This document shows positions 8,901-17,491 of a DNA stretch of 64,000 bases, one piece after another. The stretch's first letter is position 1. Every line of letters begins with the position of its first letter. The DNA comes from JAXDTI01 sp034090045 (GTDB lineage: Bacteria; Actinomycetota; Actinomycetes; Actinomycetales; Actinomycetaceae). The translations under genes and the position numbers were made by a program. The notes below the pieces were generated by a model, which did no database searches, was not told where the DNA came from, and saw nothing but the letters and a program-made list of their open reading frames with translations. The stretch covers positions 190,395 through 254,394 of the forward strand of contig JAXDTI010000002.1 of the NCBI GenBank assembly GCA_034090045.1, in the 5' to 3' direction.

Positions 8901-10563
8901 TTTGTTCCTCCTGCGATTGTTCATGTTCAGCGGTGTCAGAAACGGTGTCGTTCCTGCTGTTGGCTGTGAGCTGTTCCGTAGGCGCTGTAGCAACTTTCTG
9001 TTGCGTGTAAAGCTGCTGGAAACGAACTTTCATTAACCCGGTAGTCGGGGTCTGTTGTGGTTTGGTTTGTTGTGGCTTCTCAATCTCCACCGTGGATATC
9101 GACACCGTTGTCGAATCAACATTTGTTCTCGGAGGCTGCGCATTGACTGTCGGGGATTGCGACGGTTGAATGTTGCCTTTACCGCCCAACATCTTCGGAT
9201 GCGACAAAACAAACACTATTGCTAAAGGTAGCAGCACCTCCGCTGCCAATAATGATGCCGCCGGCAACACCGGGGCACCAACATAGGTCAGCCGCTCCCG
9301 CCCTAGGGCGCCACCCGCAAACCAAAAACCCGCAACGAAAAGCACAAACCCGGACACAATAACGGTGATAGCGGTGAGCAGATGCGTGGAAAAAAGCGGT
9401 TGCGCGTAACGCCTGTAAATCAAAGCACCGAGGACAGCACCGGCAACAGGGGGCACGGCCAGTAGCGGCCAAACCGGCGCGGACTCCGGGATTGCCGCCA
9501 ACAGTGGGACAGCCGGTATCGGCCCGGGTTCGGTGGCGAGCACCGAATAGTGGCTGTCACTGCCGAGTGTAAAACCGGCACCGCTCAACCAGGCGAGCGC
9601 CATAGCCGCCAGGTTAGGCAGATATCCCAGCTGTAACACCCAAATCAGGAGTGTCCCGAAAACACCGGTGCCGAGCAGATCGAAAATCTCGGCAACCGGT
9701 TTGGCACGCACCAACGCCCACAAGAACACCGTCACTGCGCCAACAGCCAGCAGAGACAGGGCGGCACGGACGGCAGCCTGGAAACCGGCAACCAGCCAAA
9801 CCGGAATTTCGTGAGGGCGGCCACGCAGATACACTCGACACCGATAGGGTTCAGCTCCCAGTCCCGCGAGTACCGAAGCTTCCCGCAACGCGTGGTGATA
9901 ACCGCCACTGAAATACTGTTTTATTCGTTCGTTGAGGGCACGGGCGCGAGTCCAGGCTGCTATGCGGCGGGAACGCCAACGTGCCAGCCGTGAGGGGCGG
10001 GACTGTTTTGGGTGTCTCGTTTTTTTGGGGGAACCTTCGGTGCGTTTGGAATCGCTGTTTGCCGCACCGTTAGCGGGGAATCTTTCAGGGTTGGGGTTTC
10101 GGGTGCGGCCCCTGTAAAACGAAAAAAACACTGCAAGCAAAGCGACCGGTAACGCATAACCGGTGACCGGGAGCACCGGGACGCGCGCAGCGGAAGCAAC
10201 AATCAGGGTGACCAGCATATATTCGGGGATGAAATACCAGGCGCCGGCAGGTGATGGCGGACGCCACACCCCAATCGCCCATGCCCCGAACGCCGCATAT
10301 CCGACAACGAGCAGCAATGGTATCACCGTGACTTCACCGAAGGGTACGCCGTAGCCCATCATCCAGACGCGACTGCCAACCTTCAACGCCGCGGACCACT
10401 CTACATCGGCGAGCCACTGGTTCGAACTGTTTGCAAAGAACACTGCGGTCGCGCCCGTGAGACAAATAACCCATGGGGATACGACCGCGACCACCGCCGC
10501 CATCAGCATCCGACCCGCACCTGCGGGGATGCGGATTGTTATTTGGGGGCGGTTTTTGTTCAT
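8893..10563 (-). CDS. DUF6350-family multi-pass membrane protein
   Basis: Membrane protein of 556 residues with roughly nine to ten hydrophobic segments. The first is at about 15-40, and a long polar basic stretch (about 150-220, rich in Arg, Lys and Ser) forms a cytoplasmic loop before GLGAEPYRCRVYLRGRPHEIP. The last 90 residues are a polar Gln/Thr-rich tail. The position immediately before purN and the overall layout match the actinobacterial DUF6350 family, some members of which have been linked to cell division or envelope integrity; no biochemical function can be read here. TAGAAT lies 7 bases before the ATG and CAAGGAG directly precedes it, so the start is well supported either way. Confidence 0.75.
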   Translation of the reverse strand: MNKNRPQITIRIPAGAGRMLMAAVVAVVSPWVICLTGATAVFFANSSNQWLADVEWSAALKVGSRVWMMGYGVPFGEVTVIPLLLVVGYAAFGAWAIGVWRPPSPAGAWYFIPEYMLVTLIVASAARVPVLPVTGYALPVALLAVFFSFYRGRTRNPNPERFPANGAANSDSKRTEGSPKKTRHPKQSRPSRLARWRSRRIAAWTRARALNERIKQYFSGGYHHALREASVLAGLGAEPYRCRVYLRGRPHEIPVWLVAGFQAAVRAALSLLAVGAVTVFLWALVRAKPVAEIFDLLGTGVFGTLLIWVLQLGYLPNLAAMALAWLSGAGFTLGSDSHYSVLATEPGPIPAVPLLAAIPESAPVWPLLAVPPVAGAVLGALIYRRYAQPLFSTHLLTAITVIVSGFVLFVAGFWFAGGALGRERLTYVGAPVLPAASLLAAEVLLPLAIVFVLSHPKMLGGKGNIQPSQSPTVNAQPPRTNVDSTTVSISTVEIEKPQQTKPQQTPTTGLMKVRFQQLYTQQKVATAPTEQLTANSRNDTVSDTAEHEQSQEEQND

Positions 10564-10570
10564 CTCCTTG

Positions 10571-10576
10571 ATTCTA
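10571..10576 (-). promoter_or_regulatory. -10 element of the DUF6350-purN operon
   Basis: TAGAAT on the minus strand, ending 7 bases before the ATG of the DUF6350 gene. The intervening CAAGGAG may also act as a weak ribosome binding site. Confidence 0.5.
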
Positions 10577-10728
10577 TCCGCGTGAAGCTTTTTCTGAGGC
10601 GGTCACGTACCGAACACGCATTTTTCGTCAAACAGTTTCACATGGTTTAATCCGCGCCCGGATTAATGTGAGCTAGGTTACCCCCAGTTTGATTTCCAGT
10701 ATGTGCCGGTGGTGTCGGGGTTGGTGTC

Positions 10729-11418
10729 TCAGACGAGCCGGCGGCGCGTAGCCCAGCGGGTCAGCTCTCCGCGGTTAGATAGCTGTAGTTTGCGCAACAC
10801 CGCAGACACGTGGGTTTCGATGGTTTTCACCGAGATATAGAGTTCCGATGCGGCCTCTCTGTAGGTGTATCCGCGTGCGATGAGGCGCATCACTTCGCGT
10901 TCGCGGGCGGTTAACAGGTCTAGTTCATCATCATCGGTGGTGACTTGCGAGGTGCCGAAAGCATCAAGCACAAAGCCGGCGAGCCTCGGCGAAAAGGCGG
11001 CGTCGCCTGCAGCAACACGTTCTATTGCGGCGATCAGCTCCGGGGTGCGAATGGTTTTAGTGACGTATCCGCGAGCGCCGGCGCGAATCGCTGAAACCAC
11101 GTCCTCCGGCGAGTCAGATACCGAGAGCGCCAGGTGTTTTGTGAGTTTGCTGGTGGCCGCGGCTACTTCGACACCGCCGCCGCCACCACCACCGGGCAGG
11201 TGAATGTCGAGCAGCACCACATCCGGGTGGAGCTTTTTGATTGCGAGAACAGCTTCATCGACGTTTTGTGCCTGCCCGATTACGTGTACTTGCTCGGGAT
11301 ATTTGGCCAGTTCGGCTTGCAGCCCAGTGAGCACTATCGGGTGGTCGTCAACGAGTAGAACCTTAAGCGGCGCGGACTTATCGGTCTCCGGCGTTTTGGC
11401 ACCTGTCTCTTCACTCAC
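10729..11418 (-). CDS. LuxR/NarL-family response regulator
   Basis: Regulator of 229 residues. The receiver has the acidic pair VDDHP, phospho-acceptor Asp71 (VVLLDIHLPG) and the conserved Lys in YVTKTI. The C-terminal domain is a LuxR helix-turn-helix (LTAREREVMRLIARGYTYREAASELYISVKTIETHVSAVLRKL region). Seven consecutive glycines (residues 76-82) follow Asp71-IHLP, coded by an imperfect GGC/GGT trinucleotide run; relatives usually have two or three glycines here. AGGAG precedes the ATG. The cognate kinase lies 134 bases upstream on the same strand. Probably controls the divergent PspC genes or envelope-stress genes, as in related clusters. Confidence 0.93.
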   Translation of the reverse strand: MSEETGAKTPETDKSAPLKVLLVDDHPIVLTGLQAELAKYPEQVHVIGQAQNVDEAVLAIKKLHPDVVLLDIHLPGGGGGGGVEVAAATSKLTKHLALSVSDSPEDVVSAIRAGARGYVTKTIRTPELIAAIERVAAGDAAFSPRLAGFVLDAFGTSQVTTDDDELDLLTAREREVMRLIARGYTYREAASELYISVKTIETHVSAVLRKLQLSNRGELTRWATRRRLV

Positions 11419-11552
11419 ATCGTTTCTCCTGTTCGTCCGCTCCCAGATTATTCACTACTCGCAAATAAAAACCCGTTTCCACAGTTAAATGAGCCGATTA
11501 TTCCACCCTATAAATCAAAGATAGCGTAGATAAAGGGGGGATTCCCCAGCGG

Positions 11553-12866
11553 CTAGTACGTGGCGGCAGTGTACCCACCTGCAGGAATCTGCACATGCAC
11601 CTCCGTGCCGTTTTCCTCCCCGCCGCCGCGGATCTCCGCCGAACCTCCCAACCGTTCGGCGCGCCCAACAATCGACTCCCGCACCCCGTGTCTATCCTCC
11701 CCAATCTCGTCCATGTCGAAGCCGATACCACGGTCACGCACATACACATCAAGCGTTTCTTCCCCCAACTCGAAGTACACCGAAAACGGCGGCGCGCCAT
11801 GCTTCACCGCGTTCGTACATGCTTCCCGAACAATCCCAAGTAGCGCCTCCGTGTTTCCCGCACACCCTTGCCGACCCACTATCACCAGCGAAAAGTCTGT
11901 ATCAAAGACATCCTCCAGCTCGGCTATCAACGTCTTTACTGCCGCCTGGGTATCTTGCAGGGCACCATCAGCAGTAAAAGTTGTGCCCGCCTGCCCTCGC
12001 CGACTCGCCGCGTCACCATAGAGCCAGGCACGCAAATCCCGCTCCTGGGCGCGCGCGACCCGCTCCACAAACTCGGCGTCATCGGCGCGGTTACGGATCA
12101 CCGTGAGCGTCTGCAACACCGAATCATGCAGGTGAGCGGCAATATCGGCGCGTTCAGCTTGGCGCGCGGCAGCCACCCGCGTGTCCCCCAAGTCACGGTA
12201 CATTTTCAACAGCACCGGCAGGAACACCACCAGCATAATCACCGCCACCAGCAGTAACGCCGGCACACTGAAACCTCCCCCTACCCTGTTGCCTATAAAA
12301 TCAAAGAGAAAAATAATCGCTATCAGCACTATAAAGGCTCCAACCAGCAGCAAAACCCAGGCGCGGATGCCGTCAATTTGTCCTCCGGAAACCTGCGACC
12401 AAATCAGAACCACCCCGAAGGCCGTCAACGCAAACATAAATGCGAGAAAGACCGGTTCGACACCAGAAGCTAAAGACACTGCAGAACCAACCAGTAAAGC
12501 CATCCCTACCAGCAGAATCAATAGTACCCGACGAACTTTACTGGCACGCGGCTGCGGGACAGTGAGCGGGGCTGCCAGTCGAATCGCGTTCGCTTCTTGC
12601 GGTGTCTCAAGCGGCACCGCTATCCACAGCCACAGGTAGAACAGGAAACCTATACCGCCAAAAACCGCGGCAAGAAACACCACAACCTGCACAATTATAG
12701 GATGTATGCCCAGGTGACGGGCAACGCCGGTACAAACCCCGAAAAAAACTCCGTCACGCGCGCGGCGCAGCGGCGGGCGGTCGTTGAGTGAATACCAATG
12801 CTCAGCGAACAAATCTGGCTGTGACACCGGCTGCGTAGCAGGCGCGGTCTGTTGCGTATTCTTCAT
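11553..12866 (-). CDS. PspC-domain sensor histidine kinase
   Basis: Sensor kinase of 437 residues. An N-terminal PspC domain (about residues 27-90; LRRARDGVFFGVCTGVARHLGI) replaces an extracellular sensor, followed by several membrane helices to about residue 210. The dimerisation region is HisKA_3 with AAHLHDSVLQTLTVI carrying the phospho-acceptor His, and the ATPase domain has REACTNAVKHG and DRGIGFDMDEIGEDRHGV. The chosen ATG at 12866 is preceded by GAATAT then ATAGGT with no ribosome binding site, suggesting a leaderless start; a GTG six codons earlier is possible. Forms a two-component system with the LuxR regulator and is divergent from a PspC membrane protein. Envelope stress is the expected input. 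Confidence 0.92.
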   Translation of the reverse strand: MKNTQQTAPATQPVSQPDLFAEHWYSLNDRPPLRRARDGVFFGVCTGVARHLGIHPIIVQVVVFLAAVFGGIGFLFYLWLWIAVPLETPQEANAIRLAAPLTVPQPRASKVRRVLLILLVGMALLVGSAVSLASGVEPVFLAFMFALTAFGVVLIWSQVSGGQIDGIRAWVLLLVGAFIVLIAIIFLFDFIGNRVGGGFSVPALLLVAVIMLVVFLPVLLKMYRDLGDTRVAAARQAERADIAAHLHDSVLQTLTVIRNRADDAEFVERVARAQERDLRAWLYGDAASRRGQAGTTFTADGALQDTQAAVKTLIAELEDVFDTDFSLVIVGRQGCAGNTEALLGIVREACTNAVKHGAPPFSVYFELGEETLDVYVRDRGIGFDMDEIGEDRHGVRESIVGRAERLGGSAEIRGGGEENGTEVHVQIPAGGYTAATY

Positions 12867-12980
12867 ACCTATATATTCGACCACGCGGCCACTCTAATAC
12901 AGGGGTTAGCGCCAATATCAGGGATAATTCAGGGTTCTCCCCCATAGCCGATTCGGGGCAGGAACGACCAGAATTGAAGC

Positions 12981-14372
12981 ATGGATGATTTTTATGCTTG
13001 GACACGCTCCCTGCGTTTCAGACGGACGAGTAATGGTTGGCTCGGCGGTATCTGCGGCGGTATAGCTCACATCACCGGCATCGACGTGACACTCGTGCGT
13101 GCGGCAATGTTGCTGCTGCTGATACCGCTTTCTCTGGGAATAATGGTGGTCGCCTATGTGATTGCCTGGCTGCTGCTGCCGGATGAGAACGAGCGAATCC
13201 CGCTGCAAGATTTATTCGGCAAAGGCGCGGATACCGCATCCGCAACGCCAGTGAACTTTACCGGCTCCGCCCCAACCTATGTGAACTACAACAACGGAGG
13301 AGAAATGAAGGAAAACACGGAGAACTCCGGCCCGGAAACCCCCGGTGAAATACCAGGTGAACAGACTGATGATTCGGTAGAGTCAACGAATACCGAGCCG
13401 GGAGGATCCCAACAACCGGGTGGGTCGGAACCGAAAACCGAGCAGATCGGAATCGAGGAGCAGCAACCCTATGTTTCACAGGCAGCCCCAACCTATACCG
13501 CGACTGCTCCGCCATATAACCCGGCAGCAGTGCGTCACACAACTATCCCCGGTGTGCAGCCACCGCGTGTTCGCCGCCCCGGACCTGGACAGGTCACGCA
13601 ATTGTTCGCCGTGGGTCTGTCGATAATCGCAGTCTCGCTCACGGTAGCCCTCACAATCACTGGTCGTATCTTCACGCCGGCGGGCATCCTCCTCGGTGGA
13701 GCGACTGTAACCTTGATTCTCGCAGCCGCCGCGTTCCTGTCTCACCTGCGGAAACGAAATGGTACTTGGATGACGGTGTTCGCTACCGTGCTGGCTGTAC
13801 TGCTGCTGCCCGGAATCATATTCTTGGCGATTCCCGAATCCGGGTACGCTGCCGGTGGCGGTATGGGAAACCAGCGCAGCTATTACATAGGTGATCCGAT
13901 TGCGGATGGTAACCATCCCATCGATTCCGAGGGCTATCCGGAACCGGACTACACGTTTCAGGTAGGCGGAGATGTCCTGCAACTACCGCCCGCTGACGCA
14001 ATCGAGCCCAATGCTACCTATAGCGTCACTGGACAGGTCGGCAGTATCGAATTGAACATTCCGGAGGGCATCCGCGCAACCGTGAAACTGCATATCGGAG
14101 TGGGTAATGCCGAGTGGCAGGAGCTGAGGGGTGGAACCTATACCCGAATCGACACCGGTATCGGAAACAATTGTCACTGGAGAACCGGTTACATCCGCGA
14201 ATGTACGAGCGTTGTGGGTGACCCGGCAGGCGTTCCGGTTACCGTGAATCTGTCGCTGGATATCGGAAAAATTGAGATCAATTCGGCTTATGAGACGAAC
14301 AGCGGCACGCCCAACACGAAGCTGCCCAGCCACTCGCCTGGGCAGCGCGGCGATGATGACAGAGATTTTTAA
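12981..14372 (+). CDS. PspC-domain membrane protein
   Basis: Membrane protein of 463 residues. An N-terminal PspC domain (about residues 9-65: LRFRRTSNGWLGGICGGIAHITGIDVTLVRAAM has its hallmark) is followed by a long hydrophilic Pro/Glu/Gln-rich linker (about 80-205), three hydrophobic segments (about 208-285) and a C-terminal extracellular-like domain with two cysteines (HWRTGYIRECTS). That final domain resembles the adhesin-like DUF2154/LiaF-type fold often fused to PspC, an inference from layout. Start region has CAGAAT six bases before the ATG and no clear ribosome binding site. Divergent from the PspC-kinase and upstream of a 61-aa membrane protein with only 16 bases between them, probably one operon. 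Confidence 0.85.
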   Translation: MDDFYAWTRSLRFRRTSNGWLGGICGGIAHITGIDVTLVRAAMLLLLIPLSLGIMVVAYVIAWLLLPDENERIPLQDLFGKGADTASATPVNFTGSAPTYVNYNNGGEMKENTENSGPETPGEIPGEQTDDSVESTNTEPGGSQQPGGSEPKTEQIGIEEQQPYVSQAAPTYTATAPPYNPAAVRHTTIPGVQPPRVRRPGPGQVTQLFAVGLSIIAVSLTVALTITGRIFTPAGILLGGATVTLILAAAAFLSHLRKRNGTWMTVFATVLAVLLLPGIIFLAIPESGYAAGGGMGNQRSYYIGDPIADGNHPIDSEGYPEPDYTFQVGGDVLQLPPADAIEPNATYSVTGQVGSIELNIPEGIRATVKLHIGVGNAEWQELRGGTYTRIDTGIGNNCHWRTGYIRECTSVVGDPAGVPVTVNLSLDIGKIEINSAYETNSGTPNTKLPSHSPGQRGDDDRDF

Positions 14373-14388
14373 GGACAGGAGCACGATT

Positions 14389-14574
14389 ATGGAACCCAAA
14401 TTAAAGATCGGGATGCTTGTTTACCTCACGATTCTGATGCTGATAGCGCTGGTTGCTATAGTGGTGGCGCTCGGGGTCAGGTTTTCGCCGATGCTGATGG
14501 TTGTGGCACCGCTACTGGTTATCGGCGTTGCCTTCATCGTGCTCGCCATCTTGAAACTCATCCGCAGGGACTAG
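14389..14574 (+). CDS. Small two-helix membrane protein (61 aa)
   Basis: Starts MEPKLKIGMLVYL and consists almost entirely of two hydrophobic helices (about 7-29 and 34-56) with a basic C-terminus KLIRRD. AGGACAGGA upstream of the ATG supports this start over a longer frame that runs inside the previous gene. It follows the PspC protein closely and is probably co-transcribed. No family recognised. Confidence 0.7.
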   Translation: MEPKLKIGMLVYLTILMLIALVAIVVALGVRFSPMLMVVAPLLVIGVAFIVLAILKLIRRD

Positions 14575-14590
14575 TTCCTTTCGGAGCCTT

Positions 14591-14612
14591 GCGGGCGACA
14601 ACCGTCGCCCGC
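14591..14612 (+). terminator. Hairpin after the PspC operon
   Basis: Perfect 9-bp stem GCGGGCGAC / GTCGCCCGC with an AACC loop, 16 bases after the stop codon of the 61-aa gene. No T-run follows, so termination efficiency is uncertain. Confidence 0.55.
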
Positions 14613-14638
14613 GACGAGCACGACGGAACATATGCAGA

Positions 14639-14776
14639 GCACGAATGAACATAGGTTGACCCCTTTTCTCGCTGGCTCCGTTAACACGGAACATATTTAC
14701 CCAGTTCAGCTCGTCCGCTTTCGAGAAGATAGGATTCACTTACGTTCCATCGTGCACACCCCATGTTCACTCGTGC
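14639..14776. repeat. Intergenic palindromic element, family 2, copy 1
   Basis: Bounded by the inverted pair GCACGAATGAACATAGG (14639-14655) and CCATGTTCACTCGTGC (14761-14776), imperfect at two to three positions. The same words flank a second element at 51786-51945. The 105-base interior shows no ORF. It lies between the PspC operon and the SprT gene. Confidence 0.75.
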
Positions 14777-14789
14777 ACACAGGGACTAC

Positions 14790-15287
14790 TCACAGCGTTT
14801 CACCGGTTTTAGTGTTGGTCCAGATGATTCGGAAATTACGGTTATAGGTACGGAGCGGGCGGCTGCCCTTTGCCTCAGCGGCACGGCGGGCACAAATCAT
14901 GCAACTCGCCGGAGCTACCGGGCGGCGGTACCTGCCGAACTCGTGACCGGCGGCGCAGCGACCCACCCAGAGCGGCAACACTTCGGGGGTGTTGCTGAGC
15001 CGTGTCTGTGGTTTTGCGCCGATACGCTCGGCGGTTTCACGCCACACCCGATCGTGGTGGTGACGGGCACCCGCCAGAGCGTGCGCTATTTCATGCAAAA
15101 TCACTTCACGCACCTGTTCGCTCTGATAAAGCCGCATTAGTGGAGCGGAGAGCGTGACGCGGTGCCGATAAAAATCGCACTGTCCGGCGCGTCGCCGAGC
15201 ATGGTCGAAGTCGAAGCTCCACTCCCCGACTAGTCCGTGTTCGCGCAACAGCCCCTCTGCTAGCGCCCGCACCTCCCCTAGTTCCAT
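14790..15287 (-). CDS. SprT-like zinc metalloprotease-fold protein
   Basis: Protein of 165 residues beginning MELGEVRALAEGLLREHGL, the usual N-terminus of actinobacterial SprT-like proteins, so the in-frame upstream 19 codons are left out. The zinc site is HEIAHAL followed by a third His in HHHDRVW. The C-terminal part has a zinc-ribbon pattern (RCAAGHEFGRYRR ... SCMICARR). Eukaryotic SprT relatives cut DNA-protein crosslinks; the bacterial role is not settled. No strong ribosome binding site precedes the ATG. Confidence 0.88.
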   Translation of the reverse strand: MELGEVRALAEGLLREHGLVGEWSFDFDHARRRAGQCDFYRHRVTLSAPLMRLYQSEQVREVILHEIAHALAGARHHHDRVWRETAERIGAKPQTRLSNTPEVLPLWVGRCAAGHEFGRYRRPVAPASCMICARRAAEAKGSRPLRTYNRNFRIIWTNTKTGETL

Positions 15288-15416
15288 GCTCTTACTCTTG
15301 TTGAATCGCACATAGCGCAAATTGGTAGGGTTCGCAATATACACACCCCATCATTTTATGTGCTATTTTCAGCATCCTCGTTTTCCGGTTGTGGCGAGCG
15401 GCGCAGCGCGATAGCC

Positions 15417-15434
15417 TATACCCTACAGGGTATA
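15417..15434. promoter_or_regulatory. CstR/CsoR-type operator upstream of the CoA-disulfide reductase gene
   Basis: The sequence TATACCCTACAGGGTATA is a perfect 8-bp inverted repeat with a 2-base centre. It ends 20 bases before the ATG of the downstream CoADR-rhodanese gene and overlaps the likely promoter. Dyads of the ATACCC-GGGTAT type are bound by the CsoR family, including persulfide-sensing CstR, whose known targets are CoADR-rhodanese and sulfur-transfer genes. No CsoR-family gene is in this window. Confidence 0.65.
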
Positions 15435-15454
15435 TAACGTGGCAGGGGGATCCG

Positions 15455-17179
15455 ATGCGACTGGTAATTGTCGGAGGTGTCGCCGGTGGCATGAGCTGTG
15501 CTGCCCGCGCACGACGTCTGGATGAAAACGCCGATATAATAGTGCTTGACCAGGGAAAATATGTTTCTTTCGCGAACTGTGGGCTGCCGTATTATGTGGG
15601 CGGTGAAATTGAGGATGCCGGATCGCTCCTGCTGCACACACCGGATTCCCTGCGCGGGTGGCTGAACCTGGATGTACGCACTGAGTATCGGGTCAGCGCC
15701 GTTGACTATGCGGCGCATGAACTAACCGTCGAAACCCCAAACGGCACCGAAATAATCGGCTATGACGTGCTGGTGCTTTCCCCCGGAGGGGAGGCAGCCC
15801 TACCTCCGGTTCCCGGTCTCGCCGAGGCACGGGATGCCGGTGCCGCTGTGCATACCCTGCGTACTGTCGATGATGCCCGCGCCCTGCGCGCACTCGCCGA
15901 GAGCGGTGGAGCCGCAGTTGTGATAGGCGGTGGTTTTATCGGTATGGAAGCCGCAGAAGCCCTGGCCAATCAAGGTTTGGAAACCCATGTCGTAGAAACG
16001 GCTGAACATATCTTGCCGCCACTGGAACGGGAAATGGCGACCTTAGCCACCGATGAAGCGGAGCGTCTCGGTATCAAGGTGCACGCCGCAACCGGCGCTC
16101 AACAGGTAGAATACCGGGCCGGAAATACTGAAAGCCCGCTGAATGTGAGGCTTAGTAATGGTGAAACCCTGGAAGCGGATCTGGTTGTTGTCAGCGCCGG
16201 AGTTAAACCGCTGACCAGTGTGTTCACTGAGGCGGGCGTGGCGGCTGAGCGTGGCGCCATCATTATTGACGAGCATGGACGTACCAATATCGAGAACGTG
16301 TATGCGGTCGGGGATGCCACCCTTTCAAGGAACGCGGTCACCGGCGTTCCCGGCGTGGTCGCTTTAGCCGGACCGGCGAACCGTGCTGGACGTCTGGTGG
16401 CCGACCACATCTTCCGGGGTAACACTGCCGATAATCCGGCACGCCCGATACCCGCCTCGGAGGGCACCGCCATTGTGCGTATCGGTGATCTTGCCGCCGC
16501 GATGACCGGGGCAAACCGCGCGCAACTCGATGCCGCAGGTGTGACCTATAAAACCATTCACCTGCACCCGAACCAACATGCCGGTTATTTTCCGGGAGCG
16601 AAACCAATCCACCTGATCATTCATTTTGAGACACCTGGTGGACGTCTGCTCGGCGCCCAAGCGATAGCTGAAGATGGCGCCGATAAACGCATAGATGTCC
16701 TGGCGACAGCGATTCGTGCGGGGATGAGCGTGCGTGACCTCATCGACTTGGATCTCAGCTATTCGCCGCCCTACGGTAACGCGAAAGATGCCATAAACAT
16801 GGCTGGTCTGGTCGGCTCGAATGTGCTGGACGGTGTCCTTGAACTCATGTATCCGGAACAGGTAACAGACCTCGGAGAGGATTGGGCGGTGCTGGATGTG
16901 CGCAGTGAACGCGAATTCGGTCTCGGACACTTGCCGGATGCCATCAACATTCCGCATACTGAACTGCGAGAAAGGCTGCCGGAACTAGCCGAACTGGTTG
17001 GTGAACCCGGCACGCCGGGGGCAAAGAAACTGGCGGTGATGTGCGCGGTAGGGGTGCGCGCCTGGATTGCATACCAGGTGGTGCGGCAGGCCGGTTGGGA
17101 CGGTCGTATGATTTCCGGCGGCATCAACACGCTCTATGAATGGTACGGTCCGCAAATCGCGGACTTGTTAGAGATATAG
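15455..17179 (+). CDS. CoA-disulfide reductase with C-terminal rhodanese domain
   Basis: Flavoprotein of 574 residues. N-terminal FAD site VIVGGVAGGMS, active Cys42 in FANCGLPYYVGG, NAD(P)H site VVIGGGFIGMEAAEAL, and a second FAD contact NVYAVGDAT. About residues 470-574 are a rhodanese domain (WAVLDVRSEREFGLGHLPDAINIPH) with active Cys in VMCAVGVRA. This fusion reduces CoA disulfide, CoA persulfide or polysulfide using NAD(P)H. The chosen ATG has AGGGGGA upstream; the longer frame would run through the operator. A CstR-like dyad lies just upstream and a zinc-ribbon protein gene follows 16 bases later. Expected to be induced by reactive sulfur species. Confidence 0.93.
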   Translation: MRLVIVGGVAGGMSCAARARRLDENADIIVLDQGKYVSFANCGLPYYVGGEIEDAGSLLLHTPDSLRGWLNLDVRTEYRVSAVDYAAHELTVETPNGTEIIGYDVLVLSPGGEAALPPVPGLAEARDAGAAVHTLRTVDDARALRALAESGGAAVVIGGGFIGMEAAEALANQGLETHVVETAEHILPPLEREMATLATDEAERLGIKVHAATGAQQVEYRAGNTESPLNVRLSNGETLEADLVVVSAGVKPLTSVFTEAGVAAERGAIIIDEHGRTNIENVYAVGDATLSRNAVTGVPGVVALAGPANRAGRLVADHIFRGNTADNPARPIPASEGTAIVRIGDLAAAMTGANRAQLDAAGVTYKTIHLHPNQHAGYFPGAKPIHLIIHFETPGGRLLGAQAIAEDGADKRIDVLATAIRAGMSVRDLIDLDLSYSPPYGNAKDAINMAGLVGSNVLDGVLELMYPEQVTDLGEDWAVLDVRSEREFGLGHLPDAINIPHTELRERLPELAELVGEPGTPGAKKLAVMCAVGVRAWIAYQVVRQAGWDGRMISGGINTLYEWYGPQIADLLEI

Positions 17180-17195
17180 GAAACAGGAGGCAATT

Positions 17196-17381
17196 ATGTG
17201 CCAAGCAGTGAAGTGCCGCGTGTGCGGCAAGACGACATGGCAGGGATGCGGAAACCATATTGCGCAGGTGCGCGCATCGGTGCCTAAGGGACAGTGGTGT
17301 GACGGCAAGCACACGGCGGAGGAGATTGCCGCCGCCCGGGCAGAGAACCCGGGTTTCTTCGGGAGGCTCTTTGGGCGCTGA
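17196..17381 (+). CDS. Small cysteine-rich zinc-ribbon-like protein (61 aa)
   Basis: Begins MCQAVKCRVCGKTTWQGCG and contains five cysteines, including CxxC and a later Cys in QWCDGKH, consistent with a small metal- or thiol-binding fold. AGGAGG precedes the ATG. Homologues with the same start are widespread in actinobacteria. It lies 16 bases behind the CoADR-rhodanese gene and is likely co-transcribed, hinting at a role in sulfur or redox handling, which is inference. Confidence 0.85.
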   Translation: MCQAVKCRVCGKTTWQGCGNHIAQVRASVPKGQWCDGKHTAEEIAAARAENPGFFGRLFGR

Positions 17382-17491
17382 AACCATTCGGTGCGGTCGC
17401 AGCACCCACGGATTTCGCATACGAACCGGCAACCGGGTAGGATTGCATCGAGGATAGGGCGACGACGAAGCCGCCAGAGGGGAAGTTCGAC

